This document shows, piece after piece, positions 22,582 to 33,897 of a stretch of 64,000 nucleotides of DNA. The translations under genes and the position numbers were made by a program. Origin of the DNA: Galerina marginata (Eukaryota > Basidiomycota > Agaricomycetes > Agaricales > Galerinaceae); NCBI GenBank assembly GCA_023014335.1, contig JAECYW010000002.1:992001-1056000 (forward strand), written 5' to 3'. The notes under the pieces were generated by a model that saw nothing but the letters and a program-made list of their open reading frames with translations, did not search any database and was not told the origin of the DNA. Each line of letters starts with the position of its first letter. Position 1 is the first letter of the stretch.

Positions 22582-22912
22582 CCGGATGGAGCATAGCTAC
22601 CCCAATTTTTAACCAAATTACTTGATTCTTTTTGTGTTTTGTGCGTATAAATATGCTCAAATTAAATCTCTAAAGACGAGAGGGTCGCGTTGATTTTTAA
22701 GTACTCGAAACAACGGTTTTTTGCATTTGAAGTAGAAAATTCAAGAAAGGATGGAGCATAGCTATACCAATTCTTAACCAAATCGCTTGGTTTTTCCTGC
22801 GTTGGATATGCATAGATATGCTCAAATTAAATACTCGAAAACGACAGGGTCGCGTTGATTTTTTAAGTATTCAAAATGACGGTTTTCGCATTTTGAAGTA
22901 GAAAATTTGTGC
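22582..22912. repeat. Two-copy direct duplication inside the element
   Basis: The block beginning GGATGGAGCATAGCTA (about 22583) is repeated at about 22750. Both copies continue through tatgctcaaattaaat, agggtcgcgttgatttt and gaagtagaaaatt. Length is about 165 bp per copy with roughly 10-15% divergence by eye. There is no coding potential. Confidence 0.8.
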
Positions 22913-23208
22913 CTTGGTAATTAAATCATGACTGGTTCTTTATTTTTGAAGCCAGAGACACAGAAATGTATCATAAACCAAGTTTTATTTCCTCAGATGA
23001 ACCTTATAGTGCATACAATTATATCAAGGAGGAAGCTTCTAACTAATACTCGAGTGCAATGTACACTGACAAGAATTGAAGCAGTTTAGTGGGCCTGGGA
23101 AATACTCTCCGAGATTGGAAGTCCCTGGAAAGATTTCGCGGGAAAGCCCTAGGCACCAAAACGCATAGCTTTGCTTGCTTGCGAGAGCCCTTGGGGGGAA
23201 CAACCGGA

Positions 23209-23266
23209 GGTCACATGATCATCGTCATAAACACCCGCTGGTGTTTATGACGCTGATCGCGTGACC
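23209..23266. repeat. 58-bp imperfect palindrome
   Basis: The left arm 23209-23235 and right arm 23240-23266 are inverted copies (24 of 27 positions match) around a 4-base centre. The inner 13 bases, GTCATAAACACC plus the adjoining base, match exactly. It could form a hairpin or bind a dimeric protein, or it may be the fused ends of a lost element. Confidence 0.8.
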
Positions 23267-24534
23267 ACATTGTCTACTGAATTCGGAATAATGCCGAATT
23301 TGGATATGCTAGGCCCGAAACTTGCTTGAACACGCCCTCTGCGCACTTGATTTACCCTTGCGCACCTCCTAGTACATCATGGTTAACTTATAATTGTGTG
23401 TAGCTGTCATGGTTCCGTGGCCATCAGACTCGAAGTAGGATAGACGCCTTTATATAGAGACCGGAGCCTGTAGAGGCTTCTCAGTACACAAACTTAACCT
23501 GTTGGGCATTGCCTTGCTGCGTCCCATTCTGCTTTACAAAAACCCAATTTTATTTGATATCCTAGTAGTAATATAATTGAGATCTAATGTGATACTCTAC
23601 TACCAACATTCAACGATACTGTTACTTGTACATGATTGGGGATTTCGAAGAAGCAAGGGGCAGTGAGGTGTTGAAGCGCTGTGTTAGCCGTGTCGGGGTG
23701 CGGCGACCTTGATGCTCAAGGCCAAATGAGGCAGAGCGGAGAGTAGAGGTTGGTGGTGCTCTCTGGGCCTTTTAATGGTGCGGACAGAGCATCATCAATT
23801 GCATTGGCGGCGGCTGAGAAGGCAGGGGAACAGCCGTGTCAACAGCGGTTTAGAGGACAAGGGTGGCAGGGCCGCGTCGACCGCAGTTCAGCCGGGTGGT
23901 AGAGCTGCATCAGGGGCGTTGACGACGGTGGCAGAGGCGGCATAGTGGAAGCAGCATCCTTGACGCCCGACGTCATTCGACATGCCAGAGCAGAGGTTCA
24001 ACCATCTTGATGCCATTTGATATGGCAGAGCAGGGGAGGAAGAGGCGCTGCCGTTAGAGTGGCAGGATGGAGGAGCGGCGTCCAAAATGTTTGACACCGC
24101 TCGTTAAATGTGAGTGGAAGAGCAGGGGGAACTGTCGTCCGCATTCAATGTCGTAACTGCGGTGGGTTTCCGCACCAATATGGGTCCTTTGTTGTGGTCT
24201 TGTCCCATTCTGGTGCTCTTCACGCCTTCGCGGACCCCTGTGGTGTTGATTGGCGCTGCGATGGTTAGCTGGACTGCGGGGGTCATTTTTGCGACGTACT
24301 TGGGCATGATTCCTTCCCCCTTCACCAATATCCTTCCGATTCGTTGAGCTCAATTTCCGGCCCACATTCCTCATTGGAGGGGAGGGGCACTCGGAACGGT
24401 GCCGGGCGTCATCTCTGCTATGTCATATAGGGCTGATGGGACAGCGGACGGACGATGGAGGGACGAGAAGAGTGTGGTGATGGTTGGAAGAATAGACGCC
24501 GCCGACGGGTGAGAACCGTCTAAATTTAGGTCCC

Positions 24535-24845
24535 GAACATGTCCTGATTTTCTCTAGTTTTCTCCACAAATGCAAGCATGTACCGAGTTTCCCGAAAAAC
24601 GTAAACATGCACCAGATTTCTTAAAACACAAACGTGTACCGATTTTTGCAAAAATCAAACATGTACCGAATTCACGTAAAGTACAAACATGTACCGGATT
24701 TCTTTAGAACGCAAACATGTACCGGTTTTTGTGAGAAATCAAACATGTACCGAATTTACATAAAATTACAAACGTGTACCAGATTTTTGAATTCCATAGA
24801 AACATGTACTGGTTTTTTGAAAGTTGTGCAAACATGTACCGATTT
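24535..24845. repeat. Right subterminal array (about 11 units)
   Basis: Units carry GCAAACATGTACC or close variants (CAAACGTGTACC, TAAACATGCACC) about every 25-35 bp. This is the reverse complement of the left array core, so the two arrays face each other within the 3.55-kb element. Confidence 0.85.
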
Positions 24846-24878
24846 GATTTTCCGCACAGTATATGGCCCATAGACCCC

Positions 24879-25791
24879 TGTATGTACGGGATATATCATT
24901 ACCATGGCATATTGGAGGAATTAAGTCCCGGTTCTGCAAACAAGACGCGTATAATTTATTAATTCCGGAAGAGATCGTCTCCGGAGCAGAGTTTAATGGG
25001 ACTTATGGAAGCCACATTAGGGCTGATCCATAGACTGGAAGCTGGGAGCCTCTGGGAGACACATGGAAACGAGGAGTTGGAAGTGGCAACAATCATTAGA
25101 GCCAGCTTTCAGGCATTCAGGGGCTCACAATATTGAAAAGAGCACTTGTCAAAGGGAACCTGACTGGGAATCGTGGAATCGTGGAAGGTCTTCGGCCACA
25201 AAAAGAATTTGCAGATGGGACAGGTCCTCAAGTAACATAGAAACTGTCGGTGTAGGAATCATACGAGGGACGGCGATTCCTCTGGTGTGCAACGTTAGAG
25301 CAACTTGAATAAATTCATTTTGATACATATGTAGAACTCCGAGCAAAAAATGTTCGATGTATTGTAAGCAATTCGATAAATCTAGAAACAATTCGGTTTT
25401 GTTATGAATACCCTTCATGATGTACAGGTTCGTTTGGTTGTACTTCTACAGCAGGTTACTAGCACAATGAGGGCAGAGGGAACGAAGAAGAGCACTAGAG
25501 ATGGAAGGTGTCTGTAGTTTGGGTTCTTGGTGAAAACAGGTGTAGATCGGCGGAATAATAAAAAAGCAGCAGTATCACAGTAAGGGCTACAGCAGGAGTG
25601 GAGAGGCAGGACGGCGCAGGGGAGTTTTGGATTTTGAGAGCTAGTTGTCGCTTTATCCTACAGCACATTTTGTTTCGAATTATATAGATAGACGTAGATA
25701 AGCCATTCTAAAGAGAAAGGAATTGATCGTTGAAGGCATGACACGAAAAGGTAAAAGCTTACAATGATATGAGGTACTTTTGAGCACAAAA
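24879..25791. other. Intergenic stretch beyond the element
   Basis: About 900 bp to the end of the homeodomain gene, part of which is its 3' untranslated region. A minus-strand frame of 89 codons at 25418-25149 has no recognisable family. Nothing else supported. Confidence 0.35.
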
Positions 25792-27559
25792 TTAATGTAC
25801 GATATGGTGGTGGAAGCTGAGCAAAAGTAGTGCGTCCTCAACTTTGACGCCAGAAAATTGTTTTGCTGAAACCTTGTCTAGTTGAACAGGATAGGGCAGG
25901 TTGACTGTCTCCAATGACTTGTAGTCATTGCGAGGGTGGATAACAGACGGTGGAGGGGGAGGTGGCGAATGCTCAGGTGAAGGAGTAACTGCTTCCTGAT
26001 AGTCATCTTCGCTGCCGTTATCTGAATGGGCCAGGTGCATGTCAAAGTCGTCCCCATCCAGATCCATAGAATCGTCATTCATAGACGAAGACGAGGATCC
26101 GAACGAGGGCGTGCCAGAGCGCGATGCCGACGCTGAATACGGGTCTCTTCCAAGGAAACTGTCGTCGTCCTCGTCATCGCCGCTGCCAGACTTCTTCGCG
26201 CGCTTTCTAGCGGTTTGTCGCAGGTTGCGGAACCAGTTTGTGACTTTTCCGACATCCCTGTGAAATTTACGAACAAGAACATATTAGATGCCAGGCATTC
26301 GGTGATAGGTGAAGATACCTCCAAGCAGGAGACAATTAACGTACATTCCGATTTCAAGGGCCAATGCCGAACGTTCTTCGATGGTCGGCGTCGCAGTCTT
26401 TGTGAACAATTCCTTCAAAGCGTCGAGCTGGTATGGCTCAGGGCGCGATCGCCGTGGGCGTGCAAAACTGGCAGGCATACTGCCATATGGGGTTGTACTC
26501 CGGCGAGAAGAGGATCTCCGCGGGGAACGGTCTTCCATTGAAGGAGAGACACTAGGCGACCTGCGTAAGACAGCGCCATTGGCATTTATGAGGGATGGGT
26601 GACTCGTAGGAGGAGGCAAGTTCAAGGATGGGTGTGGATGGGAAGGGGGAGGAAATGCCGAGTACTGCCGCGTCTCGTGGGGATACTCGGCTTTGAGAGC
26701 CAGATGGGAAGCTTCTGGCTCATCTTCTTTCCTCTTTTTTGCCAAGCTCCGTTGATTTTGGAACCAATTTGTAATGCTTTGATAACGCCTGCATGGAGAG
26801 CATAGTTAGACTTTTTTTCACGAACGATGATAGATCAACGCATAAAAATAGTACTGACATTCCAATGCTAGCCGAAAGGGCCTGCCTTTGCTCAGTGGTC
26901 GGATGAGGATTAATATGGTACAACTTTTTGAGTTCTTCTGTCTGTTCCGAAGAGGGTCGCATGCGCATCCTACGGGGCATGTTATCTGAGTCTGTGTAAA
27001 ACTGGGCTTGGTCTGGATGCCCTGTGTAAAAAGATGAGGGATATTCAGAGGGTACAATAGATGCCGAGCGTGAGTGCTGAATGTCTACAGAGGAGTATTC
27101 GTCGTCGTGAAAATCGTCCAAGTCGGGATGGTGATAAATATCATGGACTGGAGGCGGAGGCGAGTGGCGAAGAACAGGTGCAGGCGTATTTATGGGCTGG
27201 GATTCGGTTTGGGGGGCAGCACCACCACGGACCCGTTTCTTTGAAGAGGCTCGTTTATTTTGAAACCAAGCATTGACGGTCTTTGTCTCCCTAAGGCACA
27301 GCGATGAGGTTGACGACAAAGATCAAGAAATAAAAAGCATCGAAACGTACATCCCCAATCGTTCTGCCAAAGCAGATCGTTGCTCCAGAGGGGGGTGTTC
27401 GTCCTGGTCAAAAAGCTCATTTAGTGCGGCTAGCTGGTGGGGGGAATGCCGATGTCTAGGTTTCTTGTTCTGAGGAATGGGAGTCTGAGGGAGAGAAGAA
27501 GAAATGTCGTTTTGAGGAAAGGAATGATCGGAGGACCAGGTGTCGAAGGGGGGAGGCAT
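25792..27559 (-). CDS. Triple-homeodomain transcription factor
   Basis: Four exons encode three homeodomains in tandem. HD1 (about 27470-27230): helix 1-2 region HSPHQLAALNELFDQDEHPP, recognition helix TVNAWFQNKRASSKKR. HD2 (about 26985-26730): SSEQTEELKKLYHINPHPTT, then ITNWFQNQRSLAKKRK. HD3 (about 26470-26200): EPYQLDALKELFTKTATPTI, then VTNWFRNLRQTARKR. The WF.N.R core is present in each. All three are cut by an intron at the same codon base, AT|G of the Met before helix 3 (introns 27350-27291, 26858-26789, 26344-26258). The linkers are Ser/Pro-rich and the C-terminus acidic (MDLDGDDFDMHL), a possible activation region. It is not a mating-type HD1/HD2 pair. Expected nuclear regulator, targets unknown. 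Confidence 0.92.
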
Positions 27560-27992
27560 GTTTGAGGGAGGAGATATGGGAGAGAGGAAAGAGGGAATGA
27601 ACGGAGGTTTTGCCAGGTTTTTTGAATGGACAGAGGTGATTATGATTTCAGTGATTATGCATATGATCGGTTGGCATTCAATTTAGAAATCTTCCCACGT
27701 CTGCATATTTTCTTCGTCCCTGTGCATTTATGGATGGTTACTCTACCTGGAGGGTATCCTGGTTATATGACCAGCTGAGCACTCTCACTTGTCTGTGCAA
27801 CTGAGGAGGACGACGGGATATACAGGCCCAGCCTTGATTACCATATCGGGCGTAAAATGGATATGACGAAGATATGATGAAGTCCTCTTGTCTTGACCCG
27901 GTATCCTCCTCATCGGTGATACTAATAATACAAATGCTGTATCCGTAAAAATGGGGTAATGTAATGTAGAGTTCCGCGTGTCCCTTATTTTT
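27560..27992. other. Homeodomain gene promoter region and pantothenate kinase 3' end
   Basis: About 430 bp between the start of the homeodomain gene and the stop of the kinase gene, both on the minus strand. No operator-like repeat or uORF of note was seen. Confidence 0.4.
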
Positions 27993-29890
27993 TCAACTGC
28001 TTTCCAGCCCGGCTTCTCTTACCAGCTCTGAATCGATGTTTCTTATCCACGCCCCAATCGATCCCCTTCAGCCACCATTAGTTCGTTTATCGCTTCCATG
28101 GTCTATAAAAGTCCACTCACAAGAAGCCCTCATGTCGAAGGAAGAGTGCCCGCTTCGTACCCTTGCTCCAAAACCGGATAGCGTACGACAGCGTCGCAAT
28201 AGTCGCCGCGTGCCCTGCCAGAACGAGCTTAGAACATATTTTCCATTATATGAGTTGCACACACCTCGAATAAAGCATCCTCCAAAATAGATTCTGTCCA
28301 AATTATACTTTTCTGCATTCATGTATCTGATCAGAACAACCAACTAATTAGCCATTACAGAACCTAAAGAACAGGATATACTCACGCAATTTGTCCAATG
28401 TTGTTCGACATGGCGTACAACAGACTTTTGCTGATGTCCTCGGCGGAGAACTTTCCCTTCTCTCCGCCCTTTTTGAACACTTTACCAAACGTACTTGCAA
28501 TCATAGTGGACTTGAGTCCGAGTTTGCTGTAATCTTGTCCGTAGATATCCCCAACAAGCATGTCCACCGTCGAGTTATCGCCGCGTTCTGAGAAAGCCAA
28601 CATTTCTACTCACAGGTGATTGAGTTGACAGATATTGATCAGCAGATCGCACAAAGCATCAAGAGAATTAATGTACTGACCATCGAAGGTCGTGGCTGGC
28701 GTTAGAAGACTCAACAGACCCCATAACGTGCCGCCACCTAGACTCGTGCCAGAGACACGCTCGAAGGCGCCGTCCTCATCCACCTTGATAATAGAAACAC
28801 CTGACCCGATGTTCACGAGCAAGCAGGGCAATTGTGGTGTCGGATTCCTCTCAAACGTCACTCCGTATTTGGGCGGATCGGGACTGGGTCGTTCCAGGGG
28901 CGGAGGATTAGCGGAAGACCCAGAAGCATTTGATGTAATAACAGCAGGAATCGTAGAAGAAGCGGTCGCCGAAGGGTTGGCTGGATGCGAAACGGACTGG
29001 ATCAACTCGTCTGAGAAGTAGTAAACCTCGTCAGGGATGAGAGTGATAAACTTCATCCCTTCTATCAGACACTCCATTTCGTCCTCCCTCCGCACTTCGA
29101 CGTGCAGCGTATTCTGGAACAACTCGTAGAATTTGTGCGCGCCGCCTCCGGTGGCCATAATCTTCACGCCTTTGCGCATCTCCTCGATTGTCACCCCGTT
29201 CATCTGCGCAGAGCGTTCAATGAGGTCTATGATGAACTCAACGCACGCGTCGATGTTGTCCGTCTCAAATCGCTCAAAATTGAGCGACCCGCCCGGGAAA
29301 TGCTGCACAGAGGCGGCGGCTGTGGCCTTAAGCAAGTTCTCGCGGAGCAGGTTGTCCGTCAGTCCCGAGAGACCGTTCCCGATGGGTGTTGGTTGTTCCA
29401 AAACGAGGGGTGTCAGTGCGCCGTTCACCTTGCTGCTCGTGGGTGGTGTAGACGACGAGGATGCGACATTTGCGGTATCGTCGGCCGGAGAAAGTGACCG
29501 CGGGGTGGATAAGGCACTAACTGAACTTGAACCTCGAGTGGCAGCGATCGAAGGAGATGACGGTGGTTCGGGCGACCGGGTAAAGTAGACTACCTTTGCC
29601 AGAGATCCTCCAACCTATGTTTCCGATGCTATTGAGCACAGTCAAATCGTAGAAAATGCAGAAAACTCGTGCTCACGTCTACCGCGATATGAGAAACAGG
29701 TTCAATGTAGTTTGGAAGGTAAATGCCGCGACTATCCCTTGTCTACAGCAGCAAACACATTCAGTCAACGTCGTTGTATTGGGAAAGCGGCATAATACAC
29801 CTCTGGCGATTCTTCGGACAAGATAACGGCCCCCCGGGTGTCGACGTGAATAACTTTCGCCGACGGCAGAGATGGGGTAAGGACAGACAT
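27993..29890 (-). CDS. Pantothenate kinase (first step of CoA synthesis)
   Basis: This enzyme phosphorylates pantothenate with ATP. The start at 29890 gives MSVLTPSLPSAKVIHVDTRG. The eukaryotic PANK blocks follow: VSHIAVDVGGSLAKVVYFTR (ATP/phosphate loop across an intron), FERFETDNIDACVEFIIDLI, KIMATGGGAHKFYELFQ, PCLLVNIGSGVSIIKVDED, GTSLGGGTLWGLLSLLT, NIGQIAYMNAEKYNLDRIYF, GGCFIRGHAATIATLSYAI and HEGFLGSIGAWIRN. Two low-complexity inserts stand out: a Ser/Pro stretch after the first block (29.4-29.6 kb) and an Ala/Ser/Pro stretch near 28860-29000, common in fungal enzymes. The stop TGA is at 27995-27993. Yeast CAB1 is the equivalent. All catalytic motifs look intact. Confidence 0.95.
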
Positions 29891-30521
29891 TCAGCGAGTT
29901 CGCGATGGGTTGGGAGCAAGAGTTTGGAAGTTTGAACCTTTGAGTTCAAGTCCGCAATTGTTGTCAGATATGGCAATTATTTGGAAGTGGTGAAGTTAGC
30001 AGTGTCCTGTAAGAAATAAAACGATAACAAGTTTCTTTTGATGCGTACAGTAACATATATCATACGATTTATCTCCAACGCTTACAACTCTTACCGGCGC
30101 CAGGTTGTCAAAACTCCGAGTTGCCTTGGTCAAGTAATAGCCGGACGCAGCGCACTCACAAGCGAACTCCTCATATGTACTCCGTTTTCTCATTTGCTGG
30201 AACATTCCCCGAGCAGATCCGTAATTAAATCAGTTACACCTCGTTCCGAGTTATCCATGCTCATCGGGACATAGCGTCGCAGACTATCCCGCAGGACCCG
30301 CACTATCCACCCAAATTACAACCGACTTCGCTTTAAACCTTTGCTATGCCATTCAAAAGGATCATGAGATCAAGAAGATAGTTTGTGTGTCGGAATTCCA
30401 TGGGATACGGGGAAAAGGAACCAAGATGACACGGATAAGCGGAAATCGGACACACGCACAACACCAGTGAATTCATGAAATAGTATTGAGACTTACACAA
30501 AAACGGAAAGGACAGGATGAT
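29891..30521. other. Kinase gene promoter region and SEC21 3' end
   Basis: About 630 bp. It probably contains the pantothenate kinase promoter and leader, and the SEC21 3' untranslated region. Short frames on both strands (29996-30274) are not convincing. Confidence 0.4.
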
Positions 30522-33500
30522 CTAACCGCCAACGGCCGCCAGCACCAGGTCGCAAACTTCTTGCTTTTCCGCTCGTACGCTCAGCTCCAGTGTCACACCC
30601 TGTCCCCGCGAGAAGGTCATCCGGCAGCGGACAAGAGCTTTGCCTCCACCTCCTGTTACCAAGCCAGACAGCTGGAGGGTGTGCACTGATGTCGACGAGG
30701 GAGTTTCCGATCCACCAAGAGCTTCCATATTTAGCACCTCGATGATAGAGTCGCACGCAGCTGAAAATACGGAATAAGATTAGAACTGATATTCAGTGTT
30801 CGTATTGTCGTACCTTTGAGACTCTCCATAGCAGATAGGGCAAAGGTTTCCGTAGCGGTAGGTGCGGACCGCAACCGATCCCACTCAGATCCAAAGCTGG
30901 CATAACTTGGCACAATGTAGTCGCTACCAGCACTGAGCTCCACCTCCTCAACTTGGTACTCGTCCTCATAACCTTCTTCTTCGGGAACTCCTGTCGAGGG
31001 ATCAAGCTCTTTGCTGACATATTTGAGTGTACATTGGAAAGAGGCAATAACGTAGACTTCAGGGCTCTCGCGTGTGAAGGAGACGTAGACGATTCCAGGG
31101 GAGTTGGCGGCAGTAAGAGCGGGCAGGGGGATGATGAAATCTTCTACAAGACCGGCATCATCCGATTGGGGTTGCATAATGACGGACACTTGCTCTAATA
31201 CAGTGTCTGGGATGGTGTTGGAGATGTTGAACTAGAAGGGTACTTTAGTCGTAGTAAGTAGAGATAATAAAGCGAATAATATACCTGGAAAACGACATGC
31301 TCCTTGAAGATGTGCTTGACGCAGTTGACCTGGTATTCGGTCTCGCTCTCTGTAAGTTGTGATGGAGTGGCGCTGCTGTTGAGCACAGGTCCATAAGAAG
31401 CAAATTCGGGAACCTCTTGGAGTTGTTGGGCATAAGCAGACTGTTTTTCTGCTGCTGAAGGAGCCGCAGGCGCTTCCACCGCTTTCTTCGACAAGGGAGC
31501 ACCGATGGTGTCCAAAGTACTCGGTCCTAGTCATAAATCGAATTAGAAGAGGCTGCAAACTCGAATTCAATTAACTTACGGGCAGCTTCTTGGGCAGCCT
31601 GGGCGCGACTGATCTTTGGCACTGATGAGGCGTCGAATGGATGTTCAGCTGCTGCAGGATCCTTTACATAGGCTACTAATTTGGACTCTAGCGCAGCCAA
31701 CGAGAAGACCGATTCTGTCAAAGAAATGAGAACGGCGTTTGTAAAAGGTCAGCTTAGTAAACATACCCTCCTTGACATAGGTATCCGCCAGTGTCTTCTC
31801 CTTGAATACTTTCAGATACAGAGCTGCACGATCTCGGACTTCGTCGTCCACATCATCCAAACAACTATGGATGACAGATTAGGCCATCAGAACGATGAAA
31901 AGAACACATGGAACCAACCGATTCAGAAGAACGGTGATGCTCTTTTTGAGAGTGGGCTCAGCGGAGTTGACTCCGAATTTAGCCAAGCTAGTAACTGCGG
32001 CAGCCCTAACAGTAGCATTTTCCAAAACCACGCGATTGTAGATGAACCGAATATATTTGGCAGGCTGGGGAGATTGAGGTCCCTCGACTCCAAGCAAATG
32101 AAGGATCCGGACAGACAGTTTTGTGAACTCGCAATCTTCGATAAATTCGCAGAGATGTGACAAGGCCTGCTCCTTGGATTCGGGAATGAATTTGATCATA
32201 TCGAACATAGCCTCGACGACGGCGCGTTTGAACTCATAGCCACCCTCATCTCTGAGAACACTGGAGAGAAAGGTCAACATCGAGGCATGTTTGGCAGGGA
32301 ATTTGAGGCAGAGAGAGCGAATGGCATCGACGATGATGACCTTGAATTCATCACTGATCTCGGACATGAAGCCAGTGATTTGCTTGATGAGTCGGTCGAC
32401 CGATGCCTCGTTACCAGTCTATGGTGACTTCTTTAGTAATGAACGATATATATTATCTTAAAAACAAACCTTCAGGAGAGTTGTTATGGCATATGTGGCG
32501 ACACTGCGATTGGGGTCTGCAATCAAGGTCTCCAAATCGATGTTGCAAGTGGCGACGCTGGCCGGGTGCGTTACAGCAAGGGCAGCAAGGGTACGAGCAG
32601 CAGCAAATTTCAGGACAGGTTTAGGCGTGGTCAAGAAGACTTGTAAGACTATTAAAATTTACAGTAAATTTACGTTCACAGTATTATCAATAGAGAAAGA
32701 TTTACCAGCAATGGGCTTCGTCAACTGGGCGGCTGTAACATTCTTCATTTCGCAAATAACGCGTGCGGCCTCGAAATTGACCATGTCGCTCTTGTGGCGC
32801 AACCAGCCTTCCAGGAGCTCCAGTATTTGTCTTTGGACGCTGTGGAGACCATCAGTAAAGCAAACGCCATGCACTGATGGAATCCACGTACTTGGGATCT
32901 TCTTCCATGACCTTGGCAGCGTAACGAATCAACATACAAAGAGCCATCGGATTCTTCAAAGTAGTTCCAGCACCTGACTTCCCTCCGCCAAGCTGCTGGA
33001 TCATTTTCGTAATCGCCATTCTATCCTGCTGGCGAATCAGATACAGCAGGCCCAAAGCATGGTACTGAGTTATATAGCTTGTCGACGGAATAGTTTGTGG
33101 TCCCGACGGTTGGGTCGCGCCTCCTCCGAAGCCAAGGTAACCACCACCGCTGCTGGATCCAAAGAAGGTCGACGAGCCTTTGGCGTTGACCGCTTCTTGA
33201 ACTTCGTTGACCCATCGCTTGACGACGTCTTTGGCGTGAGGGAAAAGGTGATAGGCAGACACCAGTGCGGCAGATGCGATGGATGGGTTTCGGTCAACAA
33301 TGGCTGCCTTGAAGAAACGTTCTACACCTTGGGCCATAGAGGGCTACATTAGGGAGTCAGCGCATCGCTCCCTGGTGGTAATGCACCATCCACGGAATAA
33401 AATAACAAGAAAGGACATACGTCGATGATTTTGCACAGTGCACGGATAGCATTAGGTCGGTAAATAACTTCCGAGTTGGGTTGCATGTCCTTCATTATAC

Positions 33501-33897
33501 TGCTGGTAACCATAATAACATCTTCAGCGGTGGTCGAAAGCTCCTTGATCGCCAAGTAAACGGCTTGACGCAAAGCGCTCTGTAAAGTAGCAGGAAAATA
33601 AGCCAACCAATACTCCGATTTCATTTGAATGTACAGAATCGAATCACGAACATCTTTATGCTGGAACAATTTCGTCGTACCAAAGAACAAAGTAGTCGCC
33701 TCCTGCGTTCCAAAAGTTTCGCCAACATAGAGCAAGTACACAATTCGAGTGAGGAGTGCCCTGCACTTCCTGGGGCTGATTGGAGATTCATTGAATACAC
33801 GAGCTTCCTGGATGATAGTGGTCTTGTTGTTATAATAGGAACTCAGGCCGCTTTCGTCCTCTTTCTTAGAGGGAAAGACCATGGCGAAAGAGGCCAT
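30522..33897 (-). CDS. SEC21: Coatomer gamma subunit (COPI coat)
   Basis: Gamma-COP is an adaptin-like core subunit of the COPI coat for Golgi-to-ER traffic. The frame is open further upstream, but I choose [20 protein letters not shown] at 33897, where conservation begins. The trunk follows: [94 protein letters not shown] and the repeated helical pairs of the adaptin N-terminal domain down to about 31.9 kb. A linker with Ala/Pro leads to the appendage domain ([20 protein letters not shown], then [20 protein letters not shown]). It ends [16 protein letters not shown]. About ten introns; length near 900 residues, as usual for the family. No frame damage seen. Confidence 0.97.

Larger units (their letters stand above)
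21322..24872. mobile_element. Non-autonomous DNA transposon, 3,551 bp, with mirror-image subterminal arrays
   Basis: 27-bp terminal inverted repeats (21322-21348 and 24846-24872, starting TATGGGCCATATA, one mismatch) are bounded by the direct repeat GACCCC (21316-21321 and 24873-24878). Just inside each end is an array of about eleven degenerate ~28-32 bp units around the core TACATGTTTGC, in inverted orientation between the two ends. Such paired subterminal arrays usually bind the transposase. The interior is a patchwork: a duplicated ~165-bp block, a 58-bp palindrome, and GC-rich sequence from 23640 to 24430. No transposase could be read. The superfamily is undecided; a 6-bp duplication excludes standard hAT, Tc1 and MULE patterns. 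Confidence 0.78.

Noticed and set aside
23345..23660. Possible solo LTR (TATA-like segment followed by a transcript-end-like region)
   Set aside because: No matching second copy, no target duplication and no primer-binding site could be found.
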